Program-made: the position numbers and the translations under genes
Shown here: one piece after another, positions 51,446 through 60,814 of the stretch
Layout of the letters: every line of letters begins with the position of its first letter
Position numbering within the stretch: the stretch's first letter is position 1
Notes under the pieces: generated by a model
What the model saw: only the letters and a program-made list of their open reading frames with translations
Database searches by the model: none
What the model was told of the DNA's origin: nothing
Assembly: GCF_000734895.2 (NCBI RefSeq)
Contig: NZ_CP011382.1
Span: 5,434,700 to 5,498,699 of the forward strand
Direction of reading: 5' to 3'
From: Calothrix sp. 336/3
GTDB lineage: Bacteria; Cyanobacteriota; Cyanobacteriia; Cyanobacteriales; Nostocaceae
DNA: 64,000 nucleotides

Positions 51446-52924
51446 ATGCATAAAAGTCATAGATTTTTACTCACAGCCCTGATTACGTTAATTTTCGTAA
51501 CAAGTAACCTGTTTTCTCCTCTTTCCACAGTTGCTACCTCTGTAGGTAAGGAAACCCTGACAATGCTGACTTCCCCTGACTACCCACCCTTTGAGTATTA
51601 CGACACAACGGGGGGAGAAAGAAAAATTGTTGGCTTTGATATCGATATTGCCAATTACATTGCCAAGGAACTAGGGGTTAAGCTCCAAATCATGGAATCG
51701 GACTTTAGCGGTTTAATTCCAGCGCTACAAGCGAATCGTGCCGATTTTGTCATGGCAAGTATGAATCCGACTCCAGAGCGGCAGAGCAATGTGGATTTTT
51801 CAGTGATTTATTACGAGGGTAAAAATACAATCGTTTCTGCCAAAAACAGTAAAATCACCAGCTTGGAAAATCTGGCAGGGAAAACGGTGGGGGTGCAACT
51901 AGGAACTACCCAGGAGCAGAAAGTTAAAAAGTTGGCAGAAAAAATCCCAGGAATGCAAGTAAAGCTACTGGGTAAAGCGCCGGATATGATTCAAGAAATT
52001 AAGGCTAGACGGATTGATGCCGCGATTTTAGGAGATTCCGTTGCCAATGGTTTTACCCAATCCAATCCTGAGCTAGAGTTTCATATTTTACCGAGTGATG
52101 AGCCTGGTGGTGGTTCGGCGATCGCCTTTCCCAAAGGTTCTAATCTTGTCAAACCCTTCAACCAAGTCTTACAAAAAATGCTGGATGGGGGAGAAATCAC
52201 CAAACTGGAAAAGAAATGGTTTTCTCTGAGTATTCCCACCACCACCCAACCCGTGAAAAAGGGCTTAAATATTGACTTAACCCGAATTATTCCTGATATA
52301 CCCTTTATCCTTCAGGGTATTCCCGTTAGTTTGATGTTTACCCTGTTATCCCTGGTTCTGGGCTTAATCTGGGGTACAGCCCTATCATTGTGTAAAATCA
52401 CAGACATCAAGCCCTTAAGGTGGTTTGCCAACGCTTATACATCGGTATTTCGTGGTACACCCATGCTCTTACAGTTAGCTTTGGTTTATTACGCTACACC
52501 CCAGTTAACCGGGTATGATATTTCCGCTTTGCAAGCTGGTGTATTCACTTTTACCTTGAATTCTGGCGCATATATGTCAGAAACCATTAGAGGAGGTATC
52601 CAAGCTGTAGATAAAGGGCAAGCAGAAGCCGCACTTTCCATGGGTATTCCCTATGGTTTGATGATGTGGGATGTGATTTTGCCCCAAGCTTTGAAAAATA
52701 TTCTCCCTGCTTTGGTAAATGAAACCATTGGTTTATTGAAAGATTCGGCTTTGGTTTCTACCGTGGGAGTTGTAGAAATTCTCCGTAGTGCCCAAATTGT
52801 CGGTTCAAATAAGTATATTTACTTTGAGCCGTTATTATTTGCTGGACTAATTTATTACGTTTTAGTCATGGCTTTAACTTTCACCGCCTCAACTTTGGAA
52901 AAAAGATTACGTAAAAGTGAGTAG
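51446..52924 (+). CDS. bgtB: Amino-acid ABC transporter, fused binding protein-permease (BgtB-like)
   Basis: A 492-residue fusion. Signal peptide 1 to about 35. The periplasmic amino-acid-binding domain (about 38-265) has SPDYPPFEYYDTTGGERKIVGFDIDIANYIAKEL and GKTVGVQLGTTQEQKV. The permease domain (about 275-490) has FRGTPMLLQLALVYYATP and the EAA loop GQAEAALSMGIPYGLMMWDVILPQALKNILPA. This order is that of BgtB, which with ATPase BgtA imports basic amino acids and glutamine in Synechocystis and Anabaena. In Anabaena it also recaptures arginine leaked from heterocysts. The ATPase follows 77 bp later. bgtB is a family-level assignment. Confidence 0.85.
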   Translation: MHKSHRFLLTALITLIFVTSNLFSPLSTVATSVGKETLTMLTSPDYPPFEYYDTTGGERKIVGFDIDIANYIAKELGVKLQIMESDFSGLIPALQANRADFVMASMNPTPERQSNVDFSVIYYEGKNTIVSAKNSKITSLENLAGKTVGVQLGTTQEQKVKKLAEKIPGMQVKLLGKAPDMIQEIKARRIDAAILGDSVANGFTQSNPELEFHILPSDEPGGGSAIAFPKGSNLVKPFNQVLQKMLDGGEITKLEKKWFSLSIPTTTQPVKKGLNIDLTRIIPDIPFILQGIPVSLMFTLLSLVLGLIWGTALSLCKITDIKPLRWFANAYTSVFRGTPMLLQLALVYYATPQLTGYDISALQAGVFTFTLNSGAYMSETIRGGIQAVDKGQAEAALSMGIPYGLMMWDVILPQALKNILPALVNETIGLLKDSALVSTVGVVEILRSAQIVGSNKYIYFEPLLFAGLIYYVLVMALTFTASTLEKRLRKSE

Positions 52925-53001
52925 TAATAAATACTCAAAATATAAACTTTTCTCAAAAGTCCAGATCTAACCATCACCTATTTTCCCCTTATCAATTACC
53001 C

Positions 53002-53736
53002 ATGAACAACGTAGTTATTCGTACAGACAATCTCTGTAAATCCTTCGGGAGTCTGGATGTGCTCAAAGAGATTTCCACGGAAATTTATCAGGGTGAAGTT
53101 GTAGCAATCCTTGGTCCGAGCGGCTCCGGTAAATCGACTTTTCTGCGGTGTATGAATTTACTAGAGCGTCCGACAAAAGGCAAAGTATACTTCAATACCC
53201 AAGATATTACCCAGCCCCAGGTGAATATTTCCCAGATTCGTCAGCACCTAGTTATGGTGTTTCAGCACTTTAATCTGTTTCCCCACATGACGGTGTTACA
53301 AAATGTTACCTATGCGCCGATAAAAGTCAAAGGGGTGCAGAAAGAAAAAGCTTGGCAACGAGGGATGGAATTATTAGACAAGGTGGGTTTAGGCGAAAAA
53401 GCTGATGTTTTTCCAGCCAAATTATCAGGAGGGCAAAAACAACGGGTAGCGATCGCCCGTGCCTTGGCAATGGAACCAGAAATGATATTATTCGATGAGC
53501 CAACCTCTGCTCTGGATCCAGAAATGGTGAAAGAAGTTTTAATGGTAATGAAAGAATTAGCCCAGACAGGAATCACCATGGCGATCGTCACCCATGAAAT
53601 GGGATTTGCGCGGGAAGTCGCCAGTCGGATTATGTTCCTAGATCAAGGTAGGCTAGCAGAAGATAGCACCCCCAAGGAATTTTTCCATCATCCTCGTAGC
53701 GATCGCGCTCAACAGTTTTTAGAAAAGATGCTGTAG
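53002..53736 (+). CDS. Amino-acid ABC transporter ATPase (BgtA/GlnQ type)
   Basis: A 244-residue ATPase of the polar amino-acid uptake family. Walker A GPSGSGKST (about 38-46), Q-loop MVFQHFNLFPHMTVLQNV, signature LSGGQKQRVAIARALA (about 140-155), Walker B MILFDEPTSALDPEMV, and MAIVTHEMGFAREVA. HFNLFPHMT is the usual GlnQ/HisP Q-loop. It is the energising subunit for the BgtB-like gene immediately upstream. In Anabaena bgtA lies apart and is shared; here the pair is adjacent. A terminator stands at 53854-53890. Confidence 0.9.
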   Translation: MNNVVIRTDNLCKSFGSLDVLKEISTEIYQGEVVAILGPSGSGKSTFLRCMNLLERPTKGKVYFNTQDITQPQVNISQIRQHLVMVFQHFNLFPHMTVLQNVTYAPIKVKGVQKEKAWQRGMELLDKVGLGEKADVFPAKLSGGQKQRVAIARALAMEPEMILFDEPTSALDPEMVKEVLMVMKELAQTGITMAIVTHEMGFAREVASRIMFLDQGRLAEDSTPKEFFHHPRSDRAQQFLEKML

Positions 53737-53853
53737 GAAAAGACTTTTTCCCTGGCGATCGCAAAAACTTTATCTGATTATCACTACCAACGGGAATTAT
53801 TTTGGTAGAATTACGGAAAGCAAACATGATTGTTTGCTCCTCACACCACACCG

Positions 53854-53890
53854 AACTCTCTTGTGATACAAAAGCAAGGGAGTTTTTCTT
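53854..53890 (+). terminator. Terminator after the amino-acid transporter genes
   Basis: AACTCTCTTG (53854-53863) pairs with CAAGGGAGTT (53875-53884, one G-U), followed by TTTCTTATT. A second, T-less hairpin AGCAAAC/GTTTGCT lies at 53819-53838. Confidence 0.65.
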
Positions 53891-53908
53891 ATTCAGAATT
53901 TTGAGTAC

Positions 53909-54505
53909 CTAACTCTGCCAAAAATCCGTGACATCGTACCCTAAATCCGTCAACATTTGTCGCAGTAGGGGCAAACTCAAACCAATGACATTACTGTGGC
54001 ATCCATCGATTTTTTCGACAAATAACCCCCCTTTCCCTTCCAGAGCAAAACATCCGGCACATTTTAGGGGTTCAGCAGTGGCAACGTAGGCAGAAATGGC
54101 GCGATCGCTCATGGGAGCAAAATAAACCCTAGTAACTTGACACTTGACTAAGACTTGATTTTTGCGATTATCAATCAATGCATGACCAGTATACAAGTCC
54201 CCATAATGACCTTGCATAATTTGCCAGCGTTGTTTTGCTTCCTCTGGATTTTCTGGTTTCCCATAAATTTCACCATTAACTGCCAAAACAGAATCACAAC
54301 CCAAGATTAAATCATCAGGAAATTGTGAACAGACAGTTTCTGCTTTTTTCTGTGCCAAAACCTGCACTAATTCCCCAGCATCAATAAGTGTGATTTGCGA
54401 CTCATCAAAATCACTGACACAAACTACTGGTTCAATCCCCGCAGTTTGCAACAATCGACGACGAGCAGGAGAAGCAGAAGCAAGAACAAATTTTGGAATA
54501 CTCAT
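53909..54505 (-). CDS. maf: Maf-family nucleoside triphosphate pyrophosphatase
   Basis: A 198-residue protein. The motif LASASPARRRLL (7-18) is the Maf nucleotide-binding signature (S-x-S-x-x-R-R). Then come DFDE, QKKAETV (catalytic-type Lys), LGCDSVLAVNGEIYGKPENPEEA (about 68-90, with the key Asp), and the C-terminal GCFALEGKGGLFVEKIDGCHSNVIGLSL. Maf enzymes hydrolyse non-canonical or modified NTPs to NMPs and so clean the nucleotide pool. The exact substrate class (YhdE dTTP/UTP or YceF m7GTP type) is not settled here. It is followed on the same strand by nothing until bgtA's convergent end; the cyanoP gene is 47 bp upstream. Confidence 0.9.
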   Translation of the reverse strand: MSIPKFVLASASPARRRLLQTAGIEPVVCVSDFDESQITLIDAGELVQVLAQKKAETVCSQFPDDLILGCDSVLAVNGEIYGKPENPEEAKQRWQIMQGHYGDLYTGHALIDNRKNQVLVKCQVTRVYFAPMSDRAISAYVATAEPLKCAGCFALEGKGGLFVEKIDGCHSNVIGLSLPLLRQMLTDLGYDVTDFWQS

Positions 54506-54552
54506 GCTACTGATGTGTAATTCGTAATACTCAATTTCCCAACACTGATACT

Positions 54553-55098
54553 TTAGTAAACTGCAAAGGAATCAATAGTCTCTTCAAGCATCGATTTGAC
54601 TTTTTGCCAGCGTCGCTCAGAAACCGAAGCATTAAAAGTAAACAATTTACCCCGACTAACAGCAACACTAGCCAGGTTGTGACGTTGTTTATTATTAGGT
54701 AGGGTGACTAAATACTCTAACAGGTAATAGTTTTTGCCCTTCACTTCCCTTTGTTCTGCATTTACCAGTTCTGCTTTTCTTCCAGAACCTTCAGGAGCTA
54801 GAGCATTATTACCTAATTTATATCCGACTTCGCCCGGTGTTCCCAATTCTGCTAAGGTTTTTCCCTTGGGAACTGGACTAATCACAACAGAAATATTTTC
54901 TGTAGTTTCAATAATGTCATGAAAAACAACATCTGGACCATTAGCTACTTTAACTTGTACCCAACCATTGGGATAGAGAAATTGATAGCCATCGTTGGTA
55001 TCTACAAAACTTTTCAGTGCAGCTGCATTTGCTACGCCAGAATTACTGCAACTGAAGGATAGCACTAATAAAATAATTACTGTAATTCGTTTCCACAT
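54553..55098 (-). CDS. PsbP-family lipoprotein (CyanoP-like)
   Basis: A 181-residue protein from ATG 55098 (MWKRITVIILLVLSFSC). The signal ends in a lipobox (LSFSC), so it is likely a thylakoid-lumen lipoprotein. The mature part has the PsbP fold markers: AALKSFVDTNDGYQFLYPNGWVQVKV (about 27-52), VVFHDIIETTENISVVISPV, ELGTPGEVGYKL and the C-terminal LFTFNASVSERRW. CyanoP associates with photosystem II assembly intermediates and is the ancestor of plant PsbP. Together with maf downstream (47 bp) on the same strand it may form an operon. Confidence 0.88.
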   Translation of the reverse strand: MWKRITVIILLVLSFSCSNSGVANAAALKSFVDTNDGYQFLYPNGWVQVKVANGPDVVFHDIIETTENISVVISPVPKGKTLAELGTPGEVGYKLGNNALAPEGSGRKAELVNAEQREVKGKNYYLLEYLVTLPNNKQRHNLASVAVSRGKLFTFNASVSERRWQKVKSMLEETIDSFAVY

Positions 55099-55741
55099 TT
55101 TTCTGATTCTACTGGAAGCAATAGCCCGTTTACCGTTCTTAATTCTCCCACGGATGCTGAACAACTGAAGATATTACTCTGGGGAAATGGGGAAAGAATC
55201 GCGGAAAACAAGAGTAGCAGTTTGTCACGGAAGTTGTAACTGGTAAAAATGTGTGATGGGAGCGTCTAGCTAACTGATTTGAGAAAGCAGGCAGGATGCC
55301 CGTAATACCCCACATCCATCAAAATAAAATTGACGGGGTAGTTGTCTGTCAAATTTGAATTGGGGGACAAGGGGGACAAGGAAGACAAGGAAGACAAGGG
55401 GGACAAGGGGGATAAGGGGGATAAGGAAGACAAGGGGGACAAGGGGGATAAGGAAGACAAGGGGGACAAGGGAGAGATATTCCTCAAATTAACCTTGACA
55501 GTATAGTAGTTGTCCAGTAAGGAAACTGTAACTGGCAAATAAATCTACCTACTCATTACTCCTTACTTAAATACTATTTATTACTTTGCTCCCAGAGGAA
55601 ATTATCTAAGTATGCTACATCCATACATAGGTTATGGTGTACCCAATCAATTACAGCTAAGGAAAATCTGAAAGATTCAGAAATTCTTGGGTTGTAGCCT
55701 GTAAGTATAATTTCCCACAATCAGTAATCGAGGAAAAATCA
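55099..55741. other. Gene-free spacer with minisatellite
   Basis: About 640 bp with no believable gene. It contains the 9-bp repeat array at 55362-55469. The minus-strand open frame through the array is only the repeat translated. The last about 200 bases before the DUF2278 gene are AT-rich and probably hold its promoter. Confidence 0.45.
55362..55469 (+). repeat. Twelve-unit 9-bp tandem repeat
   Basis: Twelve head-to-tail units of GGGGGACAA, GGGGGATAA or GGAAGACAA, in mixed order. The plus strand is almost pure purine plus one pyrimidine per unit. The array is a variable-number repeat likely to differ among strains. Confidence 0.9.
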
Positions 55742-56734
55742 ATGCCTTTAAAAAATTATGGTGTGCTTAAATGTCGAGGTGTCGATCGCAAACTCGGTGA
55801 GGGTCCAACCCCCCATTACCAAGTGTTGGTGAGTGATAACAATCTGCAACACCGGATTGCGATTAACGTTAAGTCTAAAGAGAGTCCCTCAGAGCTTTTG
55901 TATTACATCGATAGTAAATTTGACCATCCAATTCTCAAAGGGTTGGTGGAATTAGATTATGGTTTTCACGAAATCAATCGGCAACCAGGTGGACTAGCGA
56001 TAGACTTAATTCGTGGCAATTTACTTGATGTTTCCCAGATGAAACCCTTGCCTCACAATGTCCCTGGACCAGACAATGACTTAAATGAATTAATTGATTT
56101 ATATATTGGGCGATCGCTCAATAGTGATGCAACTATCTACGCTTTTGGAGAAAAATGGGGACCAGAAAACGATGTCAAAGATAAATATTTTGGCTTCCTT
56201 CCTGGTAACGGGATTCATGACATCCACATGAACCAGGGTAATGTTGATAGATTTCAGAAAGATGATGGTGTATGGCAAGATGGTGGACTGATAATTCATT
56301 ACCCTTCTCGTAATCAGTGGGTGGGTATCTTCCTAGCTTTCCAATCTCAAACCTTCCACACCGACGATACTACAGGTCATCGACTAGATGATATCGCAGT
56401 CACACCAACCGCAGCTGCAATGAGAATTGTCGCTGCTGCCATTAACCCCCTCGGTGACGATTCTGGTAAAGAAACTGTCATTTTAATTAACTCCTCACCC
56501 GAAGTAATTAATCTGACAAACTGGTCACTAGCAGATAAACTCAAGCAAAAATATCGTCTTCAAGGAACCATTAATCCTGGAGAAACCCTCAAAGTGCAAA
56601 TCCCCCAAAAGACAATACAGTTAGATAATCAAGGGGGTATCATTACACTCTTAAATGATAAAGGCATCAAAATTGACGGTGTTTCCTACACTAAAGAAGA
56701 TGCCCAAAAACAAGGGTGGATGGTAATTTTTTAA
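55742..56734 (+). CDS. DUF2278 protein with C-terminal lamin-tail-like domain
   Basis: A 330-residue protein. Residues 1-228 match DUF2278: MPLKNYGVLKCRGVDRKLGEGPTPHYQVLV (1-30), FDHPILKGL, LDLIRGNL-like and the core IYAFGEKWGPEND ... GIHDIHMNQGN ... WQDGGLIIHYPSRNQWVGIFLAFQSQ, with conserved His residues (GIHDIHMNQG) that could bind metal. Residues 240-330 look like a lamin-tail domain (ETVILINSSPEVINLTNWSLADK ... INPGETLKVQ). No signal peptide. The family is often found in secreted or phage-like contexts, but its function is unknown. Convergent with the PP2C gene. Confidence 0.82.
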   Translation: MPLKNYGVLKCRGVDRKLGEGPTPHYQVLVSDNNLQHRIAINVKSKESPSELLYYIDSKFDHPILKGLVELDYGFHEINRQPGGLAIDLIRGNLLDVSQMKPLPHNVPGPDNDLNELIDLYIGRSLNSDATIYAFGEKWGPENDVKDKYFGFLPGNGIHDIHMNQGNVDRFQKDDGVWQDGGLIIHYPSRNQWVGIFLAFQSQTFHTDDTTGHRLDDIAVTPTAAAMRIVAAAINPLGDDSGKETVILINSSPEVINLTNWSLADKLKQKYRLQGTINPGETLKVQIPQKTIQLDNQGGIITLLNDKGIKIDGVSYTKEDAQKQGWMVIF

Positions 56735-56825
56735 CAAATCAGGGTAAAAATATGGTGCCACAAGGGTCTGCCTTTTACCCACAAAAATTCAGAGTTCAAG
56801 CGCAAAATATCTTGACAGATATCCA

Positions 56826-58211
56826 CTAATCTGCACGTAATACAACTAAAGTCATATCATCGGTGTTTTGTTTATCTGCACCGATGAATTTTTGTAATTT
56901 CTCAAATAAATATTCTAAAATTTCTTGGGGATGCTGATAGGAAGAGCAAGCAAAATTCAAAGATTCCATTAAATTTTCTTCCTCGAAGCGAGAACCGCTA
57001 GGAGAGGCAGCATCAGTCAAGCCATCAGTATAATAAATAATTGTATCCCCAGGTTCTAAAATTACCTGGTCATCTTCATATTGACTATTAGCATCTAATC
57101 CAATCAAAACTCCCAAAGTATCCAAACGGGTGACTTTTTTGCTGGCAGCGTGCCACCACAGAGGAGGATTATGTGCTGCATTGCTGTAAGATAATACCCG
57201 TGTTTTTGGGTCATATTCTGAATAGAATAAGGTGACAAAACGATTAGAATTTTCTAAATCGGCATACATAACCCGATTCAAATTTTGTAAAATTCTGGCT
57301 GGGGGATGACCGTGTAACACTTCACCCCGTAGCATTCCTCGCATCATGGTCATAATTAAGCCAGCAGGAACACCTTTACCCATAACATCACCAATCACTA
57401 AAGCCCAACTTTCTGCCTCAGTGTTATCCTGTTTCAGAAGTTGAATTTGATTTTGGTTAGTAGGGATAAAGTCATAATAATCACCACCCACCCGGTTAGC
57501 TGGTTTACATCTTGCAGCTAAAGATACTCCAGGAATTGTCGGACATTGACGCGGTAAAAGTCGGCGTTGAATTTCGGCACCAATTTCTAATTCTTGATCT
57601 AAGCGTTCTTTTTTCTTTAATTCAACGGCTAATTCATCGTTTTCAATGGCGACAGCAGTCTGATCAGCAACTAATCGAACTAGCTTTTGTCTAGTTTCAG
57701 TCCAACTATATTCTGCATCTCGACTCAGAACATATAGCCAACCTCGTTCAATATGTTTAACTAAAATTGCTGTACCAAATATTTGAATATCGGCTCCTAG
57801 ACAGCGTTGCATCGGGTCATCTAACACCCCAGTCGAATTATTGACTGATGAGGTATTGGGAATAAAAGTAATTTGACTACTGGCGATTTCTAAGGCTTTG
57901 CGAATATTTTTCCGTTGGCGACTATCTTGCCAGTGGAGTTGTTCGAGTCTGATTTGACCATTGGGTTTATAGAGAAATAATGCGCTACCATCTGCATCTG
58001 TGACTCTAGTTGCCATGAGGGGAATCAGTTCTAGAAATTGATTTAAATTATTGAAGCTTCTGAGGGCAAAACCTAAAGAACTGAGTAAGTCTTGAATTTT
58101 ATTTTGCTCACGGTGCAACCTTGCCACAAGCTCTTTTAATGCGACAACTGGGGTGACATCCGTTGCAGCACTACTGTTGTTATCAGGGGGTTCGTAAGGC
58201 AGTTTTGGCAC
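56826..58211 (-). CDS. GAF-PP2C (SpoIIE/RsbU-type) serine phosphatase
   Basis: A 461-residue protein. N-terminal coiled coil to about residue 45, a GAF domain (about 50-195: TRVTDADGSALFLYKPNGQI ... VRLVADQTAVAIENDELA), a linker helix with KKKERLDQELEIGAEIQRRLLP, and a PP2C-SpoIIE domain (about 230-461). The catalytic Asp are in VGGYYDF-like GGDYYDFI (about 246), IGDVMGKGVPAGLIMTMMRG, and GDTIIYYTDGLTDA. Such phosphatases dephosphorylate anti-sigma-antagonists in partner-switching. No bilin Cys is seen in the GAF. It follows nusB and ftsY on the minus strand, in a gene order I recall as common in Nostocales. Confidence 0.88.
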   Translation of the reverse strand: MPKLPYEPPDNNSSAATDVTPVVALKELVARLHREQNKIQDLLSSLGFALRSFNNLNQFLELIPLMATRVTDADGSALFLYKPNGQIRLEQLHWQDSRQRKNIRKALEIASSQITFIPNTSSVNNSTGVLDDPMQRCLGADIQIFGTAILVKHIERGWLYVLSRDAEYSWTETRQKLVRLVADQTAVAIENDELAVELKKKERLDQELEIGAEIQRRLLPRQCPTIPGVSLAARCKPANRVGGDYYDFIPTNQNQIQLLKQDNTEAESWALVIGDVMGKGVPAGLIMTMMRGMLRGEVLHGHPPARILQNLNRVMYADLENSNRFVTLFYSEYDPKTRVLSYSNAAHNPPLWWHAASKKVTRLDTLGVLIGLDANSQYEDDQVILEPGDTIIYYTDGLTDAASPSGSRFEEENLMESLNFACSSYQHPQEILEYLFEKLQKFIGADKQNTDDMTLVVLRAD

Positions 58212-58603
58212 AGGTTCTGCTAATATTACACTTGATTTTAGTCAAAGAATTTTTTTACCATTATTCCTGCTTTAACTTAGCTCAACCATATTGAAATAAG
58301 GTCTACTAATTTAGCAAGAGTAGAAAGACGTAGCCTAGAGAATCTAAAGTATTTCGTTTTCTGAAATCAGGAAAATAATTTTTACAATCATAAGTATGGG
58401 CAATCAATTCACGACTATGGCTAAATATAGGTATAACTTTACATGAAAATTCAGCGTAGTTTATCGATGAATATTGATTGATTCATGGATATTCAGGCTG
58501 GAAATAAAGCAAATAAATTATCTTTTGGACTTGACTGTAACAAGATTGGGAATTTTGTCCTCTGGGAATTATGCCTAGGGGCATTTCTATATAGGAATGT
58601 TGG

Positions 58604-58626
58604 CATTAGTATAACTAATGTTTTTT
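58604..58626 (+). terminator. Orphan rho-independent terminator
   Basis: Perfect 7-bp stem CATTAGT (58604-58610) / ACTAATG (58614-58620), loop ATA, followed by six Ts. The nearest plus-strand gene upstream ends almost 1.9 kb away (56734) with a minus-strand gene between. Confidence 0.6.
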
Positions 58627-58902
58627 GAATGTTGAGAAGAATACCTAGAAAAAATCCACTCATACATAGAGACTTTTAGTAGTATTAGTAACTAGCAAAA
58701 GATTTTCGGTGATGCACTTTTTTGCATATTTTTACAGTTGTTGAGCAGGCTTGATCTGCGGATTTGGGGGGTTTTGGGTGGTGTATACCTCGGATAAATT
58801 ACTATTTTGCTGCAATATTGTACCTTCTGAGGGTGCAAAAAAATCATTTCTCGGAAAAGTTTGATGAAAAATTTGATGCCAAGGTTGGGGTAATCACATG
58901 AA

Positions 58903-58924
58903 AAGACGTTCCCTAGGGAACGTC
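58903..58924 (-). terminator. 22-bp perfect palindrome, likely ftsY terminator
   Basis: AGACGTTCCC-TA-GGGAACGTCT is a perfect palindrome. On the minus strand it is followed by TTTTCATG and lies 108 bases past the ftsY stop, so it probably ends that transcript. It could also be a regulator site. Confidence 0.5.
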
Positions 58925-59031
58925 TCTGACTGAAAAATGGGTAAAGAGAAAAGACGAACAGAAGCTAGGACGCATTTAATTTGTGTGACAAAGACATCCT
59001 ACCCGCACTAGTAGGGCGGAAATCAGGAATT

Positions 59032-60582
59032 TTAGCCACTCAAAAGAGCTTCCACAAATTCGTAGCTGGAGAAGGGGCGTAAATCTTCAATTCCCTCACC
59101 TGCACCAATAAAACGAATGGGTAAACCCAATTGTTGAACAACTGCTAGGGCAATACCACCTTTGGCACTACCATCTAATTTAGTGAGAACAACACCTGTG
59201 AGGTTGGCAGCTTCGGCGAAGACTTGAGCTTGACGTAAGCCATTTTGTCCGAGGGTGGAATCGAGAACTAGAAGTGATTCAATTTTGGCATCTGGGGCTT
59301 TTTTGTCGATAATTCGCCGTACTTTGGTGAGTTCTTCCATGAGGTTTTTCTTGTTTTGTAGCCTACCGGCGGTATCTACAAGGAGTAGCTCCGTTTGTCG
59401 GGAATTGGCGGCGGCGATCGCGTCAAAAACAACGGCTGCGGGGTCAGTATTTTTACCGGGATTGGCAATAACTTCGACTCCGCTTCTGCTTCCCCATACT
59501 TTCACCTGTTCTACCGCAGCAGCTCTAAAGGTATCTGCCGCACCGATTAAGCATTTGTAACCGGATTTTTGGGCTAAATGGGCAAGTTTTCCGATGGTTG
59601 TGGTTTTACCTGCACCATTGACTCCGGTAATTAACCAAATATTTAAGTTGTCTTTGTCTGGAGCAAATTGACGAGCATTTTCTAGGGGTGCGTCTAACAT
59701 CTGCCGGAGAATGGTTTTGAGATAGGCGATCGCCGCATCTGGAGGTAAAATTTCCTCTCGCATTTTTTGCTGTAACGCCGCAATCACATAGTCTGTAGCT
59801 TCTACACCCACATCTGCTTGTAATAATAAAGCTTCAATTTCGGCGACCGCATCTTGATTTAGGGGACCTTGACCAACTATTGCTTTGAGTTGGTTGAGAA
59901 TATTTCGTCGAGTTTTGTCTAAACCTTGACGGAGTTTTTTCAGCCAGGTAATTTCTTCTATGGATATATCTTCTGCCCGTCGTCCCTGGGCAGCTAAAAC
60001 TTCTGCTGACCAAATAAACCCATCATCAAATATGACATCGGGGGTGGCAACTGGGTCTGTTTTGGTCTCAGTTAGGGTAACTTCTGGTTCTGATACATCA
60101 ATGGCATTAGCCATCAAACGCTCCTGCTTGGCTTGGCGTTCGGCTGCTGCTCGTTCTATCAGGGATGGGACAACAGTTGGAGTAACGGGTGCTTCTGTGT
60201 TGATTTCCGGGCTGCTGGTTGTGTCTTCTACAACCTCATTTGTTGCCTGTGGCTCTGTAACAGTTTCTTCTGGAGTTGTGTTTGTAACTGTGTCTTCTGC
60301 AAATACCTCTTTATCTTCTGTAATTGCCTCTGTTACTTCTGAGGTTTCAACAGGAGATTCAGTACTTTCTAAAACTTCTTCTGTACTTATAGTCTGTTGT
60401 TTGTCTTGAATATTTTTATAGGCAGCTTTAGCAAATGCTAATAAATCAGTGGCAACCTCTGGTTCTGCGGGAGAAGTAGCAGCAGTGTCTGTGGTTGCCT
60501 CAGTGGTGGAAGTTTCCTCTTGGGGTTGTTGAGGTGTATCAGAAGTGTCATCATTTTGACGACGGAACCAGTTAAAAACCAT
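59032..60582 (-). CDS. ftsY: Signal recognition particle receptor FtsY
   Basis: A 516-residue protein. Residues 1-210 are an acidic, Thr/Glu-rich A domain of low complexity; basic FNWFRRQND at the start may touch the membrane. The N domain (about 215-300) and G domain (about 305-516) are standard: GVNGAGKTTTIGKLAHLAQK (314-333), DTFRAAAVEQ (about 347-356), LLVDTAGRLQNKKNLMEEL, TKLDGSAKGGIALAVV and the closing GEGIEDLRPFSSYEFVEALL. It receives the SRP-ribosome complex at the membrane. The gene is downstream of nusB (232 bp) and upstream of the PP2C gene on the minus strand. Confidence 0.95.
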   Translation of the reverse strand: MVFNWFRRQNDDTSDTPQQPQEETSTTEATTDTAATSPAEPEVATDLLAFAKAAYKNIQDKQQTISTEEVLESTESPVETSEVTEAITEDKEVFAEDTVTNTTPEETVTEPQATNEVVEDTTSSPEINTEAPVTPTVVPSLIERAAAERQAKQERLMANAIDVSEPEVTLTETKTDPVATPDVIFDDGFIWSAEVLAAQGRRAEDISIEEITWLKKLRQGLDKTRRNILNQLKAIVGQGPLNQDAVAEIEALLLQADVGVEATDYVIAALQQKMREEILPPDAAIAYLKTILRQMLDAPLENARQFAPDKDNLNIWLITGVNGAGKTTTIGKLAHLAQKSGYKCLIGAADTFRAAAVEQVKVWGSRSGVEVIANPGKNTDPAAVVFDAIAAANSRQTELLLVDTAGRLQNKKNLMEELTKVRRIIDKKAPDAKIESLLVLDSTLGQNGLRQAQVFAEAANLTGVVLTKLDGSAKGGIALAVVQQLGLPIRFIGAGEGIEDLRPFSSYEFVEALLSG

Positions 60583-60718
60583 TGCAGCTAGTAGTATGAG
60601 TTGTGATTTATCTCCACACTACCAACTAAATCGGCTCGGTCAAACAATTTGAGACTGTTGAATGTGAGATTTTTGCTTAGGGAAGGGATGACTTGTTGCA
60701 GAATGAGGGAAAACAGTT

Positions 60719-60752
60719 AGGGAGTAATGAGTAGGGAGTAATGAGCAATGAG
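60719..60752. repeat. Short tandem heptamer-like repeat (AGGGAGTAATGAG)
   Basis: Two near-identical copies of AGGGAGTAATGAG and a third partial, in the nusB-ftsY spacer. The motif overlaps that at 753-771 (ATGAGTA heptamers). No function is visible. Confidence 0.5.
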
Positions 60753-60814
60753 AGGCTATTCAAAATCAACGAAACCATTACACTGTATTCATTTTGAATT
60801 CTGCATAGCGGATT

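Larger units (their letters stand above)
58212..59031. other. 820-bp spacer with orphan terminators
   Basis: No protein gene is visible. It holds a plus-strand intrinsic terminator at 58604-58626 with no gene upstream on that strand, and the 22-bp palindrome at 58903-58924. An unannotated small RNA ending at about 58626 is possible. Otherwise the region is AT-rich. Confidence 0.45.

Noticed and set aside
55361..55475. Possible CRISPR array
   Set aside because: Units are contiguous 9-mers with no spacers; it is a minisatellite. No cas gene is in the window.
55266..55538. Minus-strand ORF rich in Ser-Pro-Leu
   Set aside because: It is the 9-bp repeat array translated in frame, not a real protein.
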